DNA of 64,000 nucleotides from Aliishimia sp963721175 (GCA_963721175.1 CAVRIG010000014.1:124001-188000), one strand, 5' to 3'; shown: positions 47,991-58,336, counted from the first letter of the stretch. Notes: generated by a model from the letters alone, not told the origin. Numbers and translations are program-made.

Positions 47991-48987
47991 ATGAGCTGGA
48001 TCGAGACCTCATTCATGGGCCGAAACGCGGTTGGCAAGGGCAAGCCCGGTCGGCAGCACATGCTGACCGAGGAGGATCAGGGCGAGTATCACTTCGTCTA
48101 CGGTCCCTACGCCGCGCCCGTCCTGACCATCGACCCGGGCGACGTGGTCGCGGTCGAGACGCTGGACGCCTTCGGGGGCGCGATCAAGAGCGAGCACGAC
48201 CTGCCCAGCAAGGTGCTGGAGATGCCGTTCGTGAACCCCCAGAACGGGCCGATCGCGGTCAGGGGCGCGCAGAAGGGCGATGTGCTGGCCGTGCACATCC
48301 ACTCCCTGCTGCCGCGGGGGCCGCAACCGGCGGGGACCACCGCGCTGATCCCGAGCTTCGGCGCTCTGGTGGCGGATTCCAACCTGATGCTGAATTCCCC
48401 CATCGTGGAACGCGTGAAGAAGATGGAGGTGACACCCGAGGGCGGGGTGAAATTCTCCGACCGCGTGACCCTCCCCTACGAGCCCTTCGTGGGCACCATG
48501 GGCGTCAGCCCGCAGCTGGAAGCGGTCAGTTCGCTCCAGCCGGACTACTGGGGCGGCAACATGGACTGCCCGGACGTCGCCCCCGGCGCGATCGTCTATT
48601 TCCCGGTCCAGCGCGAGAACGCGCATTTCTTCATCGGCGACTGCCACGGACGGCAGGGTGATGGCGAGCTCTGCGGCGTCGCGGTGGAAATCCCCGCCAC
48701 GGTCACGGTGCAGATCGACCTGATCAAGGGCTGGTCGATCCCCGGCGTGCGGCTCGAGACGGAGGAGTTCATCATGTCGCTCGGCAGCGCCCGCCCGATG
48801 GAGGACGCCGCCCGCATGGCCTATCGCGATCTCGTGCGCTGGCTGGTGGAGGATTACGGTTTCGAGGAGACGGAAGCCTATTTCCTCGCCACGCAGGCCG
48901 GCCGGATGCGGGTCGGGAACATGGTCGATCCGAAATACACGCTTGGGCGCGTCGATGCTCAAGTCGTATATCGAGCAGGAGGGGTGA
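47991..48987 (+). CDS. Acetamidase/formamidase family protein (one frame break)
   Basis: About 331 residues of the FmdA/AmdA family: TIDPGDVVAVETLDAFGG, SLLPRGPQPAGTTALIP, GTMGVSPQLEAVSS, PPDYWGGNMDCPDV-like block and FIGDCHGRQGDGELCG. Such enzymes release ammonia from formamide, acetamide or related amides, with a metal centre. One extra G in CTTGGGCGCG near 48944 displaces the last ~14 residues; the corrected end MLKSYIEQEG is followed by a TGA five bases before the SDR start. Confidence 0.87.
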
Positions 48988-48991
48988 GACG

Positions 48992-49753
48992 ATGGATCTG
49001 GGAGTGAAGGGACTGCGCGTGCTGATCACCGGCGGCACCAAGGGGATCGGCCGCCACTGCGCCGAGATCTTCGCCGACGAAGGCGCCAGCGTCGCCATCT
49101 GCGCCCGCGACACCGCCGGGGTCACCAAGACGGTCGAGGCCCTGAAGGCCAAGGGCGGCGAGGCCATCGGGCGCGCAGTCGACGTGGCGGACAAGCATGC
49201 GCTGAAATCCTGGGTCAACGACAGCGCGGCCGCCCTGGGCGGGATCGACATGGTGGTCGCCAATGTCTCTGCCCTTGCGGTGGCCGACGACGAGGCCGCG
49301 TGGGAGGCAGGCTTCGCCGTGGACATGATGCATTCGGTCCGGCTGGTGAACGCCGCGATGCCGTTTCTTGAAAAGTCGCAGGCTGCGTCGATCACGCTCA
49401 TCTCCTCCGTGTCCGGCCGGGAGATCGATTTCACCGGCCCGGCCTACGGCGCCTTCAAGGCGGCGCTGGTGCATTACGCGCAAGGCCTTGCGATGAAGCT
49501 CGCCCCGCAGGGCATCCGGGCCAACACCGTATCGCCGGGGAACACGTACTTCGCCGGTGGCATCTGGGAGAACATCGAGCAGAACAACCCAGGTCTGTTC
49601 GCGGAAGCTCTGGGGATGAACCCGATGGGCCGCATGGCGCGGCCGGAGGAGATCGCGCGCGGCGTCGTCTTCCTCGCCAGCCCCGCGTCGAGCTTCACCA
49701 GCGGCACGAACCTGGTGATCGACGGGGCGCTGACGAAGGGCGTGCAGTTGTAG
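48992..49753 (+). CDS. SDR-family oxidoreductase
   Basis: 253 residues, intact. TGGTKGIG cofactor motif, catalytic Ser in ISSVSGREI, Tyr and Lys in PAYGAFKAAL, and FLASPASSFTSGTNLVIDG. Starts 5 bases after the formamidase stop, so it is in the same operon. Substrate unknown. Confidence 0.9.
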   Translation: MDLGVKGLRVLITGGTKGIGRHCAEIFADEGASVAICARDTAGVTKTVEALKAKGGEAIGRAVDVADKHALKSWVNDSAAALGGIDMVVANVSALAVADDEAAWEAGFAVDMMHSVRLVNAAMPFLEKSQAASITLISSVSGREIDFTGPAYGAFKAALVHYAQGLAMKLAPQGIRANTVSPGNTYFAGGIWENIEQNNPGLFAEALGMNPMGRMARPEEIARGVVFLASPASSFTSGTNLVIDGALTKGVQL

Positions 49754-49847
49754 CGGCGGCGCAGTCCAGGTCGGGTCGCAGGTATGCCTGACGCGGACAT
49801 TCCCCTTATGCGCACCGGGTCGGGAACAGCACGAAGTGCGCCGGCCC

Positions 49848-49877
49848 AGCGGCGGCCCGTTCGGGCGGGCTGCCGCT
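49848..49877. terminator. Hairpin between convergent SDR and ABM genes
   Basis: AGCGGC-G-GCCCG and CGGGC-T-GCCGCT form a 12-bp stem with one G-T pair around a 6-base loop, followed by TTTG. It sits in the 274-base convergent gap (49754-50027) and may end both transcripts. Confidence 0.45.
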
Positions 49878-50027
49878 TTGTCGACGCCAGCGCGGAGCTT
49901 GGGCAGCAGAGGGGTGTGGCAGGCACAAAGCGCGGTAGCTTGGATATCGCGGCGTCATCCCCGGGCCGCCGCTGGGCCTCCTCCAGTTCCATCGTTGGAC
50001 GTCCGCTCCAGGCTGGTTCAGGTCGCT

Positions 50028-50324
50028 TCAGTCCGGCCAGATTTCCTCGGCCGTGACCACGGTGACGTCGCCCTCGAGCAGCGCGCCGGCAGCGGCAAAG
50101 AAGCCCTGCGATCCGGCGCCGTCATTGTGCCGCTCCATCGCCGCCTTGTCCGTGAACTGCTCGTAGGTCGTGAAGAGGCAGGGGTCGTCGGGATCCTGAG
50201 CCACGTGAAATGCAATCGTGCCGGGCTCGTGGTCGCGGGCATAGACGCCGACCTTCAGCAGTTCGGCGCGCACCTTTGCCTCTTCGCCCTTGCGGGCGCG
50301 CAGGATCGCGGTGAGTGTCTGCAT
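50028..50324 (-). CDS. Antibiotic biosynthesis monooxygenase (ABM) domain protein
   Basis: 98 residues with the ferredoxin-like ABM features TAILRARKGEEAKVRAELL, GTIAFHVAQDPDDP and YEQFTDKAAMERH. Small dimeric enzymes of this group oxidise quinols or degrade heme-like compounds, and many have unknown substrates. It starts 18 bases after the acyl-CoA ligase stop and is likely co-transcribed. Confidence 0.85.
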   Translation of the reverse strand: MQTLTAILRARKGEEAKVRAELLKVGVYARDHEPGTIAFHVAQDPDDPCLFTTYEQFTDKAAMERHNDGAGSQGFFAAAGALLEGDVTVVTAEEIWPD

Positions 50325-50342
50325 GGTTGCCTTCCTCCGGGG

Positions 50343-52035
50343 TCAGGGCGGGGACGCCAGGCCCAGTTTCTCGCACATCGTGTCGCGCATCTTGAACTTC
50401 TGCGGCTTGCCGGTGGCCGTCAGCGGCATGTCCGTCGCGAAGTGGACATGGCGGGGGATCTTGAACCGGGCGATCCGGTCGCGGCACCACTCGCGCAACG
50501 CTTCTGCCGTGAGCGACGCACCGGGCCGCAGGATGATCCACGCTGCGACCTCTTCGCCCAGCCGGTCGTCGGGCAGCCCGAAGACCTGCGCCTGCGCGAT
50601 GTCGGGATGGGTCACCAGCAGATCCTCGATCTCCACCGGATAGACGTTTTCGCCGCCGCGGATCAGCATGTCGCCCGCGCGGCCTGTGATCCGGCAATAG
50701 CCCTCGGCATCGATGGTCGCGATGTCGCCGGTGTGCATCCAGCCGTCGCGGATCGCCTCCGCCGTGAACGCGGGATCGTTCCAGTACCCCTTCATCACCA
50801 GGTACCCGCGGGTCAGCAACTGCCCCGGCTGGCCCACCGGAAGGGTCTGTCCTGCGTCGTCGACCACCTTGCACTCCACGTGCGGCTGGACGCGTCCCAC
50901 CGTCTCGGCCCGCCGCGCCACCGGATCGTCCGGGCGCGGTCTGGAAGGACACCGGGCTGGTTTCGGTCATGCCGTAGGCGATGGTGATGTCGCGACAATG
51001 CATGTCCTGCATCACCCGCCGCATCAGCGGCGCGGGACAGAGCGCGCCGGCCATGATGCCCGTGCGCAGGCTGCGCAGGTCGAAGTTGTCGAACTCGGGA
51101 TGATCCAGCATGGCGGCGAACATCGTCGGCACCCCGTGCAGGGCCGTGCAGCCCTCCGCCTCGACCGCCTTCAGCGTGGCCAGCGGGTCGAACCCCTCGC
51201 CCGGAAACACCATCTTCGCGCCATAGGCCACGGCCGCGAGGTTCCCCAGCACCATGCCGAAACAGTGATAGAGCGGCACCGGAATGCAGAGCGCATCCTG
51301 CGGTGTCAGCCGCATCGCACGGGCGGCCGAAATCGCGTTGTTGAGGATGCTCCGGTGGCTCAGCGTCGCCCCCTTCGGCCGACCCGTCGTTCCCGACGTG
51401 AATTGGATGTTGATCGCGTCCTCGGGTTGCAACGCGACACCGATGGCGTCGAGCCTCGCCTTAGGCCCCGCCCCGCCCCGCGCCATCACATCGTCGAAGG
51501 AGAGCGCGCCCGCCATCGGATCGGGACCGAGCTGCACCACGCGGCGCAGTTCCGGCAGCTTTGTGCTGCGCAGCTGTCCGGGACGCGCCTCGGCCAGTTC
51601 GGGCGCCAGTTCGCGCAGCTTGGCCAGATAGTCGCTGTCGCGGAATCGCGGCGCGGTGATCAGCGTGCTGACGCCGGCGTGCCTGAGCGCGTATTCCAGC
51701 TCCCCCGTCTGGTAGGCGGGATTGATGTTGACCAGGATCGCCCCGATCCGCGCCGTCGCGAATTGCGTCAGAAGCCACTCGGGCCGGTTGGGCGACCAGA
51801 TGCCGACTCGATCGCCCCGGTAGACACCGATCGCCAGCAGTCCGGCCGCAAGCCGGTCCACCTTCCGCGCGAGGTCGTGATAGGTCCACCGCTCCCCCGT
51901 CTGGGCGAACACCGCGGCCGGACGGTCGCCGTACCGACGTAGGACCTCCGCCAGAAAGCCGGGGATCGTCGCCTCGATCAGCGGGCGGTCCGTGCTGCCC
52001 CGGACGTGGGACAGGCCATCGATCGGCTGTGTCAC
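50343..52035 (-). CDS. AMP-dependent acyl-CoA synthetase (one frame break)
   Basis: About 563 residues of the ANL superfamily: P-loop FTSGTTGRPKGATLSH, A5 region IAYGMTETSP, GYWNDPAFTAEAIRDGWMHTGD and the catalytic Lys in PLTATGKPQKFKMRD. Closest in size to FadD/AMP-ligase type medium-chain acyl-CoA ligases. One extra G near 50940 (GCGCCCGGACGAT) shifts the frame. It could activate the carboxylic acid released by the neighbouring amidases (inference). Confidence 0.88.
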
Positions 52036-52050
52036 CGAAGTTCTCCCGAT

Positions 52051-53565
52051 CTACATGCCGCGCCAGTCGCCCACCTGTTCGAAGGCCGAGGCCGCGCGGT
52101 AGATCGTGCTTTCGTCATAGCGACGCCCGACGATCTGCAAGCCTACCGGCAACCCGTCCGACATGCCGCAGGGCACGGACATCGCCGGATGGCCGGTCAC
52201 GTCGAAAGGCGCGGTGTTGGTGATCATCTCGAAGGCGCGCTGGCAGTAGAGCTCCAGCGAGGCATCCGCGGGCGGCAGCGGTGGCGCCTTCATCGGCGTC
52301 GTGGGCGTCAGCAGCAGGTCGTAGGAGGCGAAGACCTTGTTGAACTCGTCGCGCAATTGCCGCGACAGGTTCTGCGCCTTGGCATAGTAGCGACCGCGGG
52401 TATGCTTGAGATGGTACTGACCGATCAGCATGGAGATCTTCAGCGAGTCGCTGAGCTCGTCCGCGCGGGACCGCCAATTCGCGTGATACTCCAGCAGCGA
52501 TGTCGTGTAGAGACCTTCCCAGCCGGTGCCCATGCCGTTGCCGAGCATCATCTGCTGGGTCAGCCCCTCGAGCGCGATCGGCGTCCAGATGGCGACACCG
52601 TGGAGGTGCCAAGGCACCGATATCTCGTCCACCGTGGCCCCGAGCCCGCGGAACTTCTCGGCTGCCGCACGAACCTTGTCGTTGACGTCCGCCTCCGCCC
52701 CTACCTGGTCGAACCCTTCCTTGATCACCCCGATGCGCAGCCCCGACACGCCGCGCCCGACGGCCGCCGTGTACTTGTCGGTCTGGACGTCATACTGCCG
52801 CGGATCGAGCCCGTCCGCCCCCGCCAGCACTTCGAGCATCAGCGCGTTGTCGCTGACGTTCTGGGTCATCGGTCCGGTATGGTCGATGGTGTTCTCGATC
52901 GGCATGATCCCGGAATAGGGCACCAGACCATGCGTCGGCTTCATGCCGTAGCAGCCGCAGAAGGACGCCGGCATCCGGATCGACCCGCCCTGGTCGCCGC
53001 CGATGGCCATGTCGACCTCCCCCGCGCCCACCAGCGCCCCGGAGCCGGAGGAGGAGCCCCCCGCCGAATACCCGTGCTTGTGCGGGTTGTGGACCGGCCC
53101 GGTCGCGTTGGTGTGAGAGCCGCCCGAGAGGCAGAAATACTCGCAATGCGCCTTGCCCATGATCGTCGCCCCGGCGTCCAGCAGGCGCGTCGCGACGGTC
53201 GCGTCCAGATCGGGGGTGTACCCCTTGAGCGTCGCCGCCCCGTTCATCATCGGCACCCCGGCCAGGCAGACGTTGTCTTTCAGCGCCACGGTGCGCCCGA
53301 CCAGCGGACCGCGCGGCGCGCCCTTGATCTCGGTCTTCACGTACCAGGCGTTCATCGGATTTTCTTCCGCCGTCGGACGGTAGCCCGAGGTGCGGGGATA
53401 GAGCACCGGCGGCAGGTAATCGGGCAGCGAATCCACGAGGTCGTAGGCATCCAGCGTCGGCTGCATGACGTCGAGGAACTCCTGAACCCGGGCGTCCGAC
53501 ATGTTCATGCCCAGTTCTGCGACCACGTCTTTCATCTGGGACAGGGTGGGGCGTTGGACGGTCAT
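52051..53565 (-). CDS. Amidase (amidase signature family)
   Basis: 504 residues from the ATG at 53565 (MTVQRPTLSQMKD, GGAAAGGATG upstream). Triad: Lys in GRTVALKDNVC, Ser in SAGGSSSGSGALVGAG, and Ser in GDQGGSIRMPASFCG; SYDLLLTPTTPMKAPPLPP follows. The frame continues upstream into the ABC ATPase gene without a stop, giving a possible 783-residue fusion. A free-standing amidase is the simpler reading. Confidence 0.88.
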   Translation of the reverse strand: MTVQRPTLSQMKDVVAELGMNMSDARVQEFLDVMQPTLDAYDLVDSLPDYLPPVLYPRTSGYRPTAEENPMNAWYVKTEIKGAPRGPLVGRTVALKDNVCLAGVPMMNGAATLKGYTPDLDATVATRLLDAGATIMGKAHCEYFCLSGGSHTNATGPVHNPHKHGYSAGGSSSGSGALVGAGEVDMAIGGDQGGSIRMPASFCGCYGMKPTHGLVPYSGIMPIENTIDHTGPMTQNVSDNALMLEVLAGADGLDPRQYDVQTDKYTAAVGRGVSGLRIGVIKEGFDQVGAEADVNDKVRAAAEKFRGLGATVDEISVPWHLHGVAIWTPIALEGLTQQMMLGNGMGTGWEGLYTTSLLEYHANWRSRADELSDSLKISMLIGQYHLKHTRGRYYAKAQNLSRQLRDEFNKVFASYDLLLTPTTPMKAPPLPPADASLELYCQRAFEMITNTAPFDVTGHPAMSVPCGMSDGLPVGLQIVGRRYDESTIYRAASAFEQVGDWRGM

Positions 53566-54402
53566 GTAGGACATCCTTTCCATGAGAGGGACTGCGGGGT
53601 TCGGACCCTTTGAAGTCGGGTGACCCCTGTCGGCGCCATTGGCCTGGCCGGGACGTTTCGGAGGCGCGGGTTTCGGCACCCCGCCGCCGGAGGATCCGAA
53701 GCCGGTGAATTCTTCGATCAGATCGGGGTTTGAAGCCTCAGACCCGGAGACCTCGCCGATGATGGAGCCCTTCTGGATCAGCAGGACCCGGTCCGAGAGG
53801 GACGTGATGAAATCGAGGCTCTGTTCCACCAGCACGATGGTGACGCCGGTCCGCGTGTTCAGATCCTGCAAGAGCTCGATGATCTCGTCGATGATCGACG
53901 GCTGGATCCCTTCGGTCGGCTCGTCCAGAAGGATCAGGTCCGGCTGCGAGATCAGGCACCGCGCCAGGGCGAGCAACTGCTGCTCGCCACCCGAGAGAGC
54001 GCCGCCGTCGCGGTCGAGCAGGCGTTCCAGCCGCGGAAAATCCGCGAGCACCCGGTCGACCGCGTCCAACTCGTCCATCTCGTGGGCGGCCACGCCCATC
54101 CGCAGATTGTCCCGGACGCTGAGATTGGGAAAGATCCCCCTGCCCTGCGGAACATAGCCGATCCCCTCGCGCGCACGGCCCGAGGACTTCGCGCGGGTCA
54201 GATCCTGCCCGTCGAACGTCACCTGGCCGCCGGTCGCCGGGACGATGCCCATCAGCGTCTTCAAGAGCGTCGTCTTGCCCATGCCGTTGTGACCGAGCAC
54301 GCCAAGGATCTCGCCTTCGGCCACGTCGAGGTCGATGCCGTGCAGCACCGGCACGCGGCCATACCCGGCCTGCAGCCCCTGCACTTTCAGGAGCGCGGTC
54401 AT
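53562..54402 (-). CDS. Urea/amide ABC transporter ATP-binding protein (LivF/UrtE type), perhaps fused to amidase
   Basis: About 237 residues of ATPase: GHNGMGKTTLLKTLMG, YVPQGRGIFPNLSVRDN, LSGGEQQLLALARC and LILLDEPTEGIQPS. It ends EEFTGFG, followed by ~45 residues of Gly/Pro/Arg-rich linker leading in frame to the amidase. One hidden base change in the linker would put an ATGA stop at 53562-53565, the usual coupling. Starts at 54402, overlapping the other ATPase gene by ATGA. Confidence 0.85.
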
Positions 54403-55133
54403 GCGCGGTTCCCCAGATACACTTCCCGCGCACGCTTGTCCCTCGAGATCGCGTCCATCGTGTCTTCCATCAGGATGCGGCCTTCGTGAAACACCGTGAC
54501 CTGCTGCGAGATCATGCGGATGAATTGCATGTCGTGTTCGACCACGATCAGTGCGGCGCTTTCGTTGATCTCGCGGATCAGGTCCGCGGTGCGGGCGGTT
54601 TCCTCGTGGGTCATGCCGGCCGCGGGTTCGTCCAGCAGGACGAGCCAGGGCTCCGCGGCCACGACCATGCCCAGTTCCACCCATTGACGCTGACCATGCG
54701 CCAGTTGTCCCACGGTCGCCCGGCGGATATCCCCGAGCTTGAGCCTGTCAATGGTGTCCGACGTCAGCGTCCGCGCACGCCGCGCATCGTGCCAGCGCCG
54801 CGCCGACAGCCAGATGTTCTCGTCCACGCCCAGCCCGTCGAAGACATTGGGGACCTGCGTCTTGATACCGACGCCAAGGCCCGCGACCTCGTGCGGCTCG
54901 ATCCCGGTGGTCTCCTGCCCGCGGATGATGACCTCGCCCGATGACGGCGCGAGCTGGCTGGTCAGGCATTTGAAGAAGGTGGATTTGCCCGCTCCGTTCG
55001 GCCCGATCAGACACCGCAGCTCCCGATCGTGGAGCGTGAAATCGACCTGGTCGACCGCCTTTACCCCGCCGAAATGCATCGACAGGTTGCGCGTCTCCAG
55101 GATCACCTCGCGTCTGTCGCGTTTCGGGGTCAT
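54399..55133 (-). CDS. Urea/amide ABC transporter ATP-binding protein (LivG/UrtD type)
   Basis: 244 residues from MTPKRDRR at 55133, overlapping the permease stop by ATGA. GPNGAGKSTFFKCLTS, KTQVPNVFDGLGVDENI (Q-loop), ATVGQLAHGQRQWVELGM and VLLDEPAAGMTHEET are the ATPase motifs; the atypical signature (AHGQRQW) is that of UrtD-like members. It pairs with the LivF-like ATPase. Confidence 0.9.
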   Translation of the reverse strand: MTPKRDRREVILETRNLSMHFGGVKAVDQVDFTLHDRELRCLIGPNGAGKSTFFKCLTSQLAPSSGEVIIRGQETTGIEPHEVAGLGVGIKTQVPNVFDGLGVDENIWLSARRWHDARRARTLTSDTIDRLKLGDIRRATVGQLAHGQRQWVELGMVVAAEPWLVLLDEPAAGMTHEETARTADLIREINESAALIVVEHDMQFIRMISQQVTVFHEGRILMEDTMDAISRDKRAREVYLGNRA

Positions 55134-56167
55134 GCGGCGTTCGCCCCGCTGCGACGGCGCCGGCGGCGTGAGGTTCGGCCCGGCCGGCGTCTGGTGAACC
55201 ATCCTGCGATCGTCGGGGCGAGACCGCGGGGAACCAGCAGGACGAAGAAGATCAGGATCACGCCCAACACCAGGTTGTTGTTGAGCACGTTCTGACTGCC
55301 GAGGGAGGACGTGAGATAGAACAACCCGAAGGTCGCGAAGATCGGCCCGATCAGGGTGCCGCGCCCGCCGACGATCACCCAGATGATCGTGAGCGCCGCG
55401 TTATAGAGATTGAACACATCCGGCGTGATCCGCCCGACGCCGTTGCAGAAGAGGACCCCGCCGATTGCGGCGATGCCCGCCGAGATGGTGAAGATCCCCA
55501 GCTTGTAGAGGCGCGAGTCGTAGCCCAGCAGTTCGGCGCGCAACTCGTTCTCGCGGATCGCCACGCAGACCCGGCCGAAATGCGTCGTGACCAGCCATCC
55601 GGCAAAGACGTAGCACAGGATCAGCGCAGCCATGGCGACATAGAAGACCTGTTCGGGAAACAGGAATGACGAGGTGTCCCACGGTAGGTTCAAAGGTGGC
55701 GAGGTGATGCCGTTGAAGCCACCCATCAGTGCGTTGCCGATCTTGTATTCCGGCCCCGACGTCCGGCGGATCAGCGAAAAGAAGATCAGCGTGACGGTCA
55801 GGGTGATGACGCCGAGGTAGACGTCCGACACGCGCCCGAAGAACACGAAATACCCCAGCAGCGCCGCGAAGGCGGAGGCGACCGCGATCGCGACCAGGAC
55901 CGCCCATGTGGAGCCGTCGAAATTGATCGCCGCGATGGTGTAGGCATAGGCGCCGAGGCCGAAGAACGCGACCTGCCCGAAACACAGGATGCCGCCGAAG
56001 CCCCAGACGAGAGCGAGGCTGAGCGCGAGGACCGCGAGCGCGATGGCCGTGGTGAGGTTGATGATCGTGAAGAGCTGCAGCACGTAAGGTGCGCCGAACA
56101 TGAACACCACGCCGATCAGGGCGAAGATGAAGACGGGCCGCATCCGGCTCAGGGTGCCGTTCCGCAT
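55130..56167 (-). CDS. Urea/amide ABC transporter permease (LivM/UrtC type)
   Basis: 345 residues with about ten membrane helices (FALIGVVFMFGAPYVLQLF, LVWGFGGILCFGQVAFFGLG, VIVGGRGTLIGPIFATFG). An Arg-rich tail (RRRPGRTSRRRRRRSG) ends the protein. Overlaps the second permease gene by one base and the ATPase gene by ATGA. Confidence 0.9.
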   Translation of the reverse strand: MRNGTLSRMRPVFIFALIGVVFMFGAPYVLQLFTIINLTTAIALAVLALSLALVWGFGGILCFGQVAFFGLGAYAYTIAAINFDGSTWAVLVAIAVASAFAALLGYFVFFGRVSDVYLGVITLTVTLIFFSLIRRTSGPEYKIGNALMGGFNGITSPPLNLPWDTSSFLFPEQVFYVAMAALILCYVFAGWLVTTHFGRVCVAIRENELRAELLGYDSRLYKLGIFTISAGIAAIGGVLFCNGVGRITPDVFNLYNAALTIIWVIVGGRGTLIGPIFATFGLFYLTSSLGSQNVLNNNLVLGVILIFFVLLVPRGLAPTIAGWFTRRRPGRTSRRRRRRSGANAA

Positions 56168-57036
56168 CAGAGCGACTTGCGGAAGAACCGCCCGGTGATC
56201 CCGCGCGGCATGAGGCGCAGCAGAACGATGGCCGCGACCAGAAGGGCGACTTCGCCCAGGGTCGGGCCGCTGAGGAAGGACACGATGCCGTTGATCCCGC
56301 CCAGCAGGATCGACCCCGCCGCAGTCCCCGCAAGGATCGCGGCACCCCCGGAAATCACGGTGATGAAGGCCTTGGCGATGTAGATCGATCCTATGGTCGG
56401 CAACACCCCCGTCACCGGCGCGAGCAGCCCCCCGGCCAGTCCCGACACGGCGGCGCCCAGCCCGAAGGTGATCATGTAGATGCGCGTGGTGGAGACGCCG
56501 AGTGCGGAGGACATCTCGGGGTTCTGCATGGTCGCCCGCGCGACCAGCCCCAGCTTCGTCAGCCTGAGCGTCGCGAACACGGCAACGAAGAGCGCGATCG
56601 TCACCAGCACGAGGAAGAGCTCGTAGCCCGATGCGGAGTAGCTGCCGATCCGGATGATCCCCAGCGGGGCGGAGATCGTGGTGGCGGTCGACGCCCCGAA
56701 GATCGAGGTCACGATCCCGATCAGCAGCAACGACAGGCCCCAGGTCGCCAGCAGCGTGTCGATCATCCGGCCATAGAGCCAGCGGATCAGCAGCCGCTCC
56801 ACGATGACGCCGATAACGCCCACGACCAGCGGTGCCAGGACCAGCATCGCGATCCAGACGTTGACGCCGGCGTTGGTCGCCACCAGCACGGTATAGCCGC
56901 CCAGCATCAGAAACTCGCCATGTGCGAGATTGATCACCCGCATCATGCCGAAGATGATCGCCAGCCCCAGGCTGATCAGGGCCAGGTTTGCAATGCCGTA
57001 GACCAATTGAAACAGAACTGCGACGACCAGGTCCAA
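56167..57036 (-). CDS. Urea/amide ABC transporter permease (LivH/UrtB type)
   Basis: 289 residues, about eight membrane helices; ISLGLAIIFGMMRVINLAHGEFLMLG is the LivH/UrtB hallmark (here within the 20-residue limit as IIFGMMRVINLAHGEFLML) and AFITVISGGAAILAGTAAG the second. Begins 56 bases after the binding-protein stop. Confidence 0.9.
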   Translation of the reverse strand: MDLVVAVLFQLVYGIANLALISLGLAIIFGMMRVINLAHGEFLMLGGYTVLVATNAGVNVWIAMLVLAPLVVGVIGVIVERLLIRWLYGRMIDTLLATWGLSLLLIGIVTSIFGASTATTISAPLGIIRIGSYSASGYELFLVLVTIALFVAVFATLRLTKLGLVARATMQNPEMSSALGVSTTRIYMITFGLGAAVSGLAGGLLAPVTGVLPTIGSIYIAKAFITVISGGAAILAGTAAGSILLGGINGIVSFLSGPTLGEVALLVAAIVLLRLMPRGITGRFFRKSL

Positions 57037-57091
57037 CGCGCTCTCCCGCGAGTTTCGGAGGGGTGGCCCGGCGCGAACCGGGCCGTTCAGA

Positions 57092-58336
57092 TTACTTGAT
57101 CCCGGCCGCTTCCAGCCCGTTCTCGAACAGGAATGCGGACTGGTCGGGATTCTCCACGAGATCGCAGACCAGTTGCGTGTCCGCCGGCGGCTGATCCTGG
57201 AAGGATTCCTGGATGTTCCACGTCTGGTCCTGCAGCTCGGCGATGTAGACGTTCATCGAACAATGGTTGGTCTGAGGGTCGATGGTCACGGTGCCGGAGG
57301 GGCCGTCGTAGCTCAGCCCCGATCGCAGCGCCTCGATCACCGGCTGGCGGTCCGCGGTGCCCGCCATCTTCACCGCCTCCGCCCAAAGCATCGCGCCTTC
57401 GTAGGACCGGATCGCAAGTTCGTTCATGACCGGCCTGTCTTCCCCCAGCTTGGCCGTGAGCCGCTCGAGAAACTCCGTGTTCACCGGGTTGTCTATGCCT
57501 TCGAAATAGCCGTAGGAAGCGAGGATGCCGTTGCCCTCCTCGGCCGAGATCAGCGTCTGTTCGTTGCCGACGCCGAAGGTCGTGGACGCGATCGGAATGT
57601 CCGACATCATACCCGCCGCCGCGTACTGGCGGTAGAAGGACACATGCGCGCCGCCCACGAGCGCCGAGATGACGAAGTCCGGCTTGGCGGTCTGGATCTT
57701 GTTGATCGTCGGGCCGAAATTCGTGACGTCGAGCGGGAAGAATTCGACGTCCAGCGTCTCTCCGCCGTTTTCCTTGACGAAACGCTGCATCCACTGCGCC
57801 GTGATCTGGCCGTAGTTGTAGTCGGCGGCGACGATGTAGACCTTGTTGCCCCATTTCTCCATCGCGTAGGGCACGACCTTGGCCACGGTCTGCGCCGGCG
57901 TGGAGCCGGTGCAGAAGTTGTTGAAATCGCACACTCCGCCCTCATACTGGACGTTGTAGAAGTAGAGCGTCTCGAACCGGGACAGCGTGGGCCGGATGGC
58001 CTCCCGCGAGGCCGAGGTGATCCCGGCGTGCACGACGTCCGCCTTGTCTCCGGCCGCGGCCTGAGTGGCGTACTGGGTGTAGAACTGGATCGTCGACTGC
58101 GCGTCGTAGAGCGTTAGCTCGACCTCGCGGCCGAGCAGGCCACCGGCGGCGTTGATGTCTTCGACGGCCAGCTTCGTCGTCTCGGCCATGGGCGCGCCAT
58201 AGATGTCGAGACCGCCGGAAAGATCGAGGATCGAGGCGAACTTGATGCTGTCGGATTGCGCCCGGCCGATGGTCGCCGGAGCGGCGAGCGCCAGGGCGGA
58301 TGTGCCCAGGACGAAATGTCTGCGGGAAAGTGTCAT
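57092..58336 (-). CDS. Urea/amide-type ABC transporter substrate-binding protein (UrtA/AmiC-like)
   Basis: 414 residues. A Tat-like signal (SRRHFVLGTSALALAA) precedes a Peripla_BP_6 fold: FASILDLSGGLDIYGAPMA, AVEDINAAGGLLGREVEL and VYIVAADYNYGQITAQWM. Relatives bind urea, short amides or branched-chain amino acids. Encoded at the head of the importer next to amidases, it most likely captures an amide that is hydrolysed inside the cell. Confidence 0.9.
   Translation of the reverse strand: MTLSRRHFVLGTSALALAAPATIGRAQSDSIKFASILDLSGGLDIYGAPMAETTKLAVEDINAAGGLLGREVELTLYDAQSTIQFYTQYATQAAAGDKADVVHAGITSASREAIRPTLSRFETLYFYNVQYEGGVCDFNNFCTGSTPAQTVAKVVPYAMEKWGNKVYIVAADYNYGQITAQWMQRFVKENGGETLDVEFFPLDVTNFGPTINKIQTAKPDFVISALVGGAHVSFYRQYAAAGMMSDIPIASTTFGVGNEQTLISAEEGNGILASYGYFEGIDNPVNTEFLERLTAKLGEDRPVMNELAIRSYEGAMLWAEAVKMAGTADRQPVIEALRSGLSYDGPSGTVTIDPQTNHCSMNVYIAELQDQTWNIQESFQDQPPADTQLVCDLVENPDQSAFLFENGLEAAGIK

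Noticed and set aside
49836..50987. 383-codon plus-strand ORF opposite the ABM and acyl-CoA ligase genes
   Set aside because: No recognisable motifs; both minus-strand genes are conserved.
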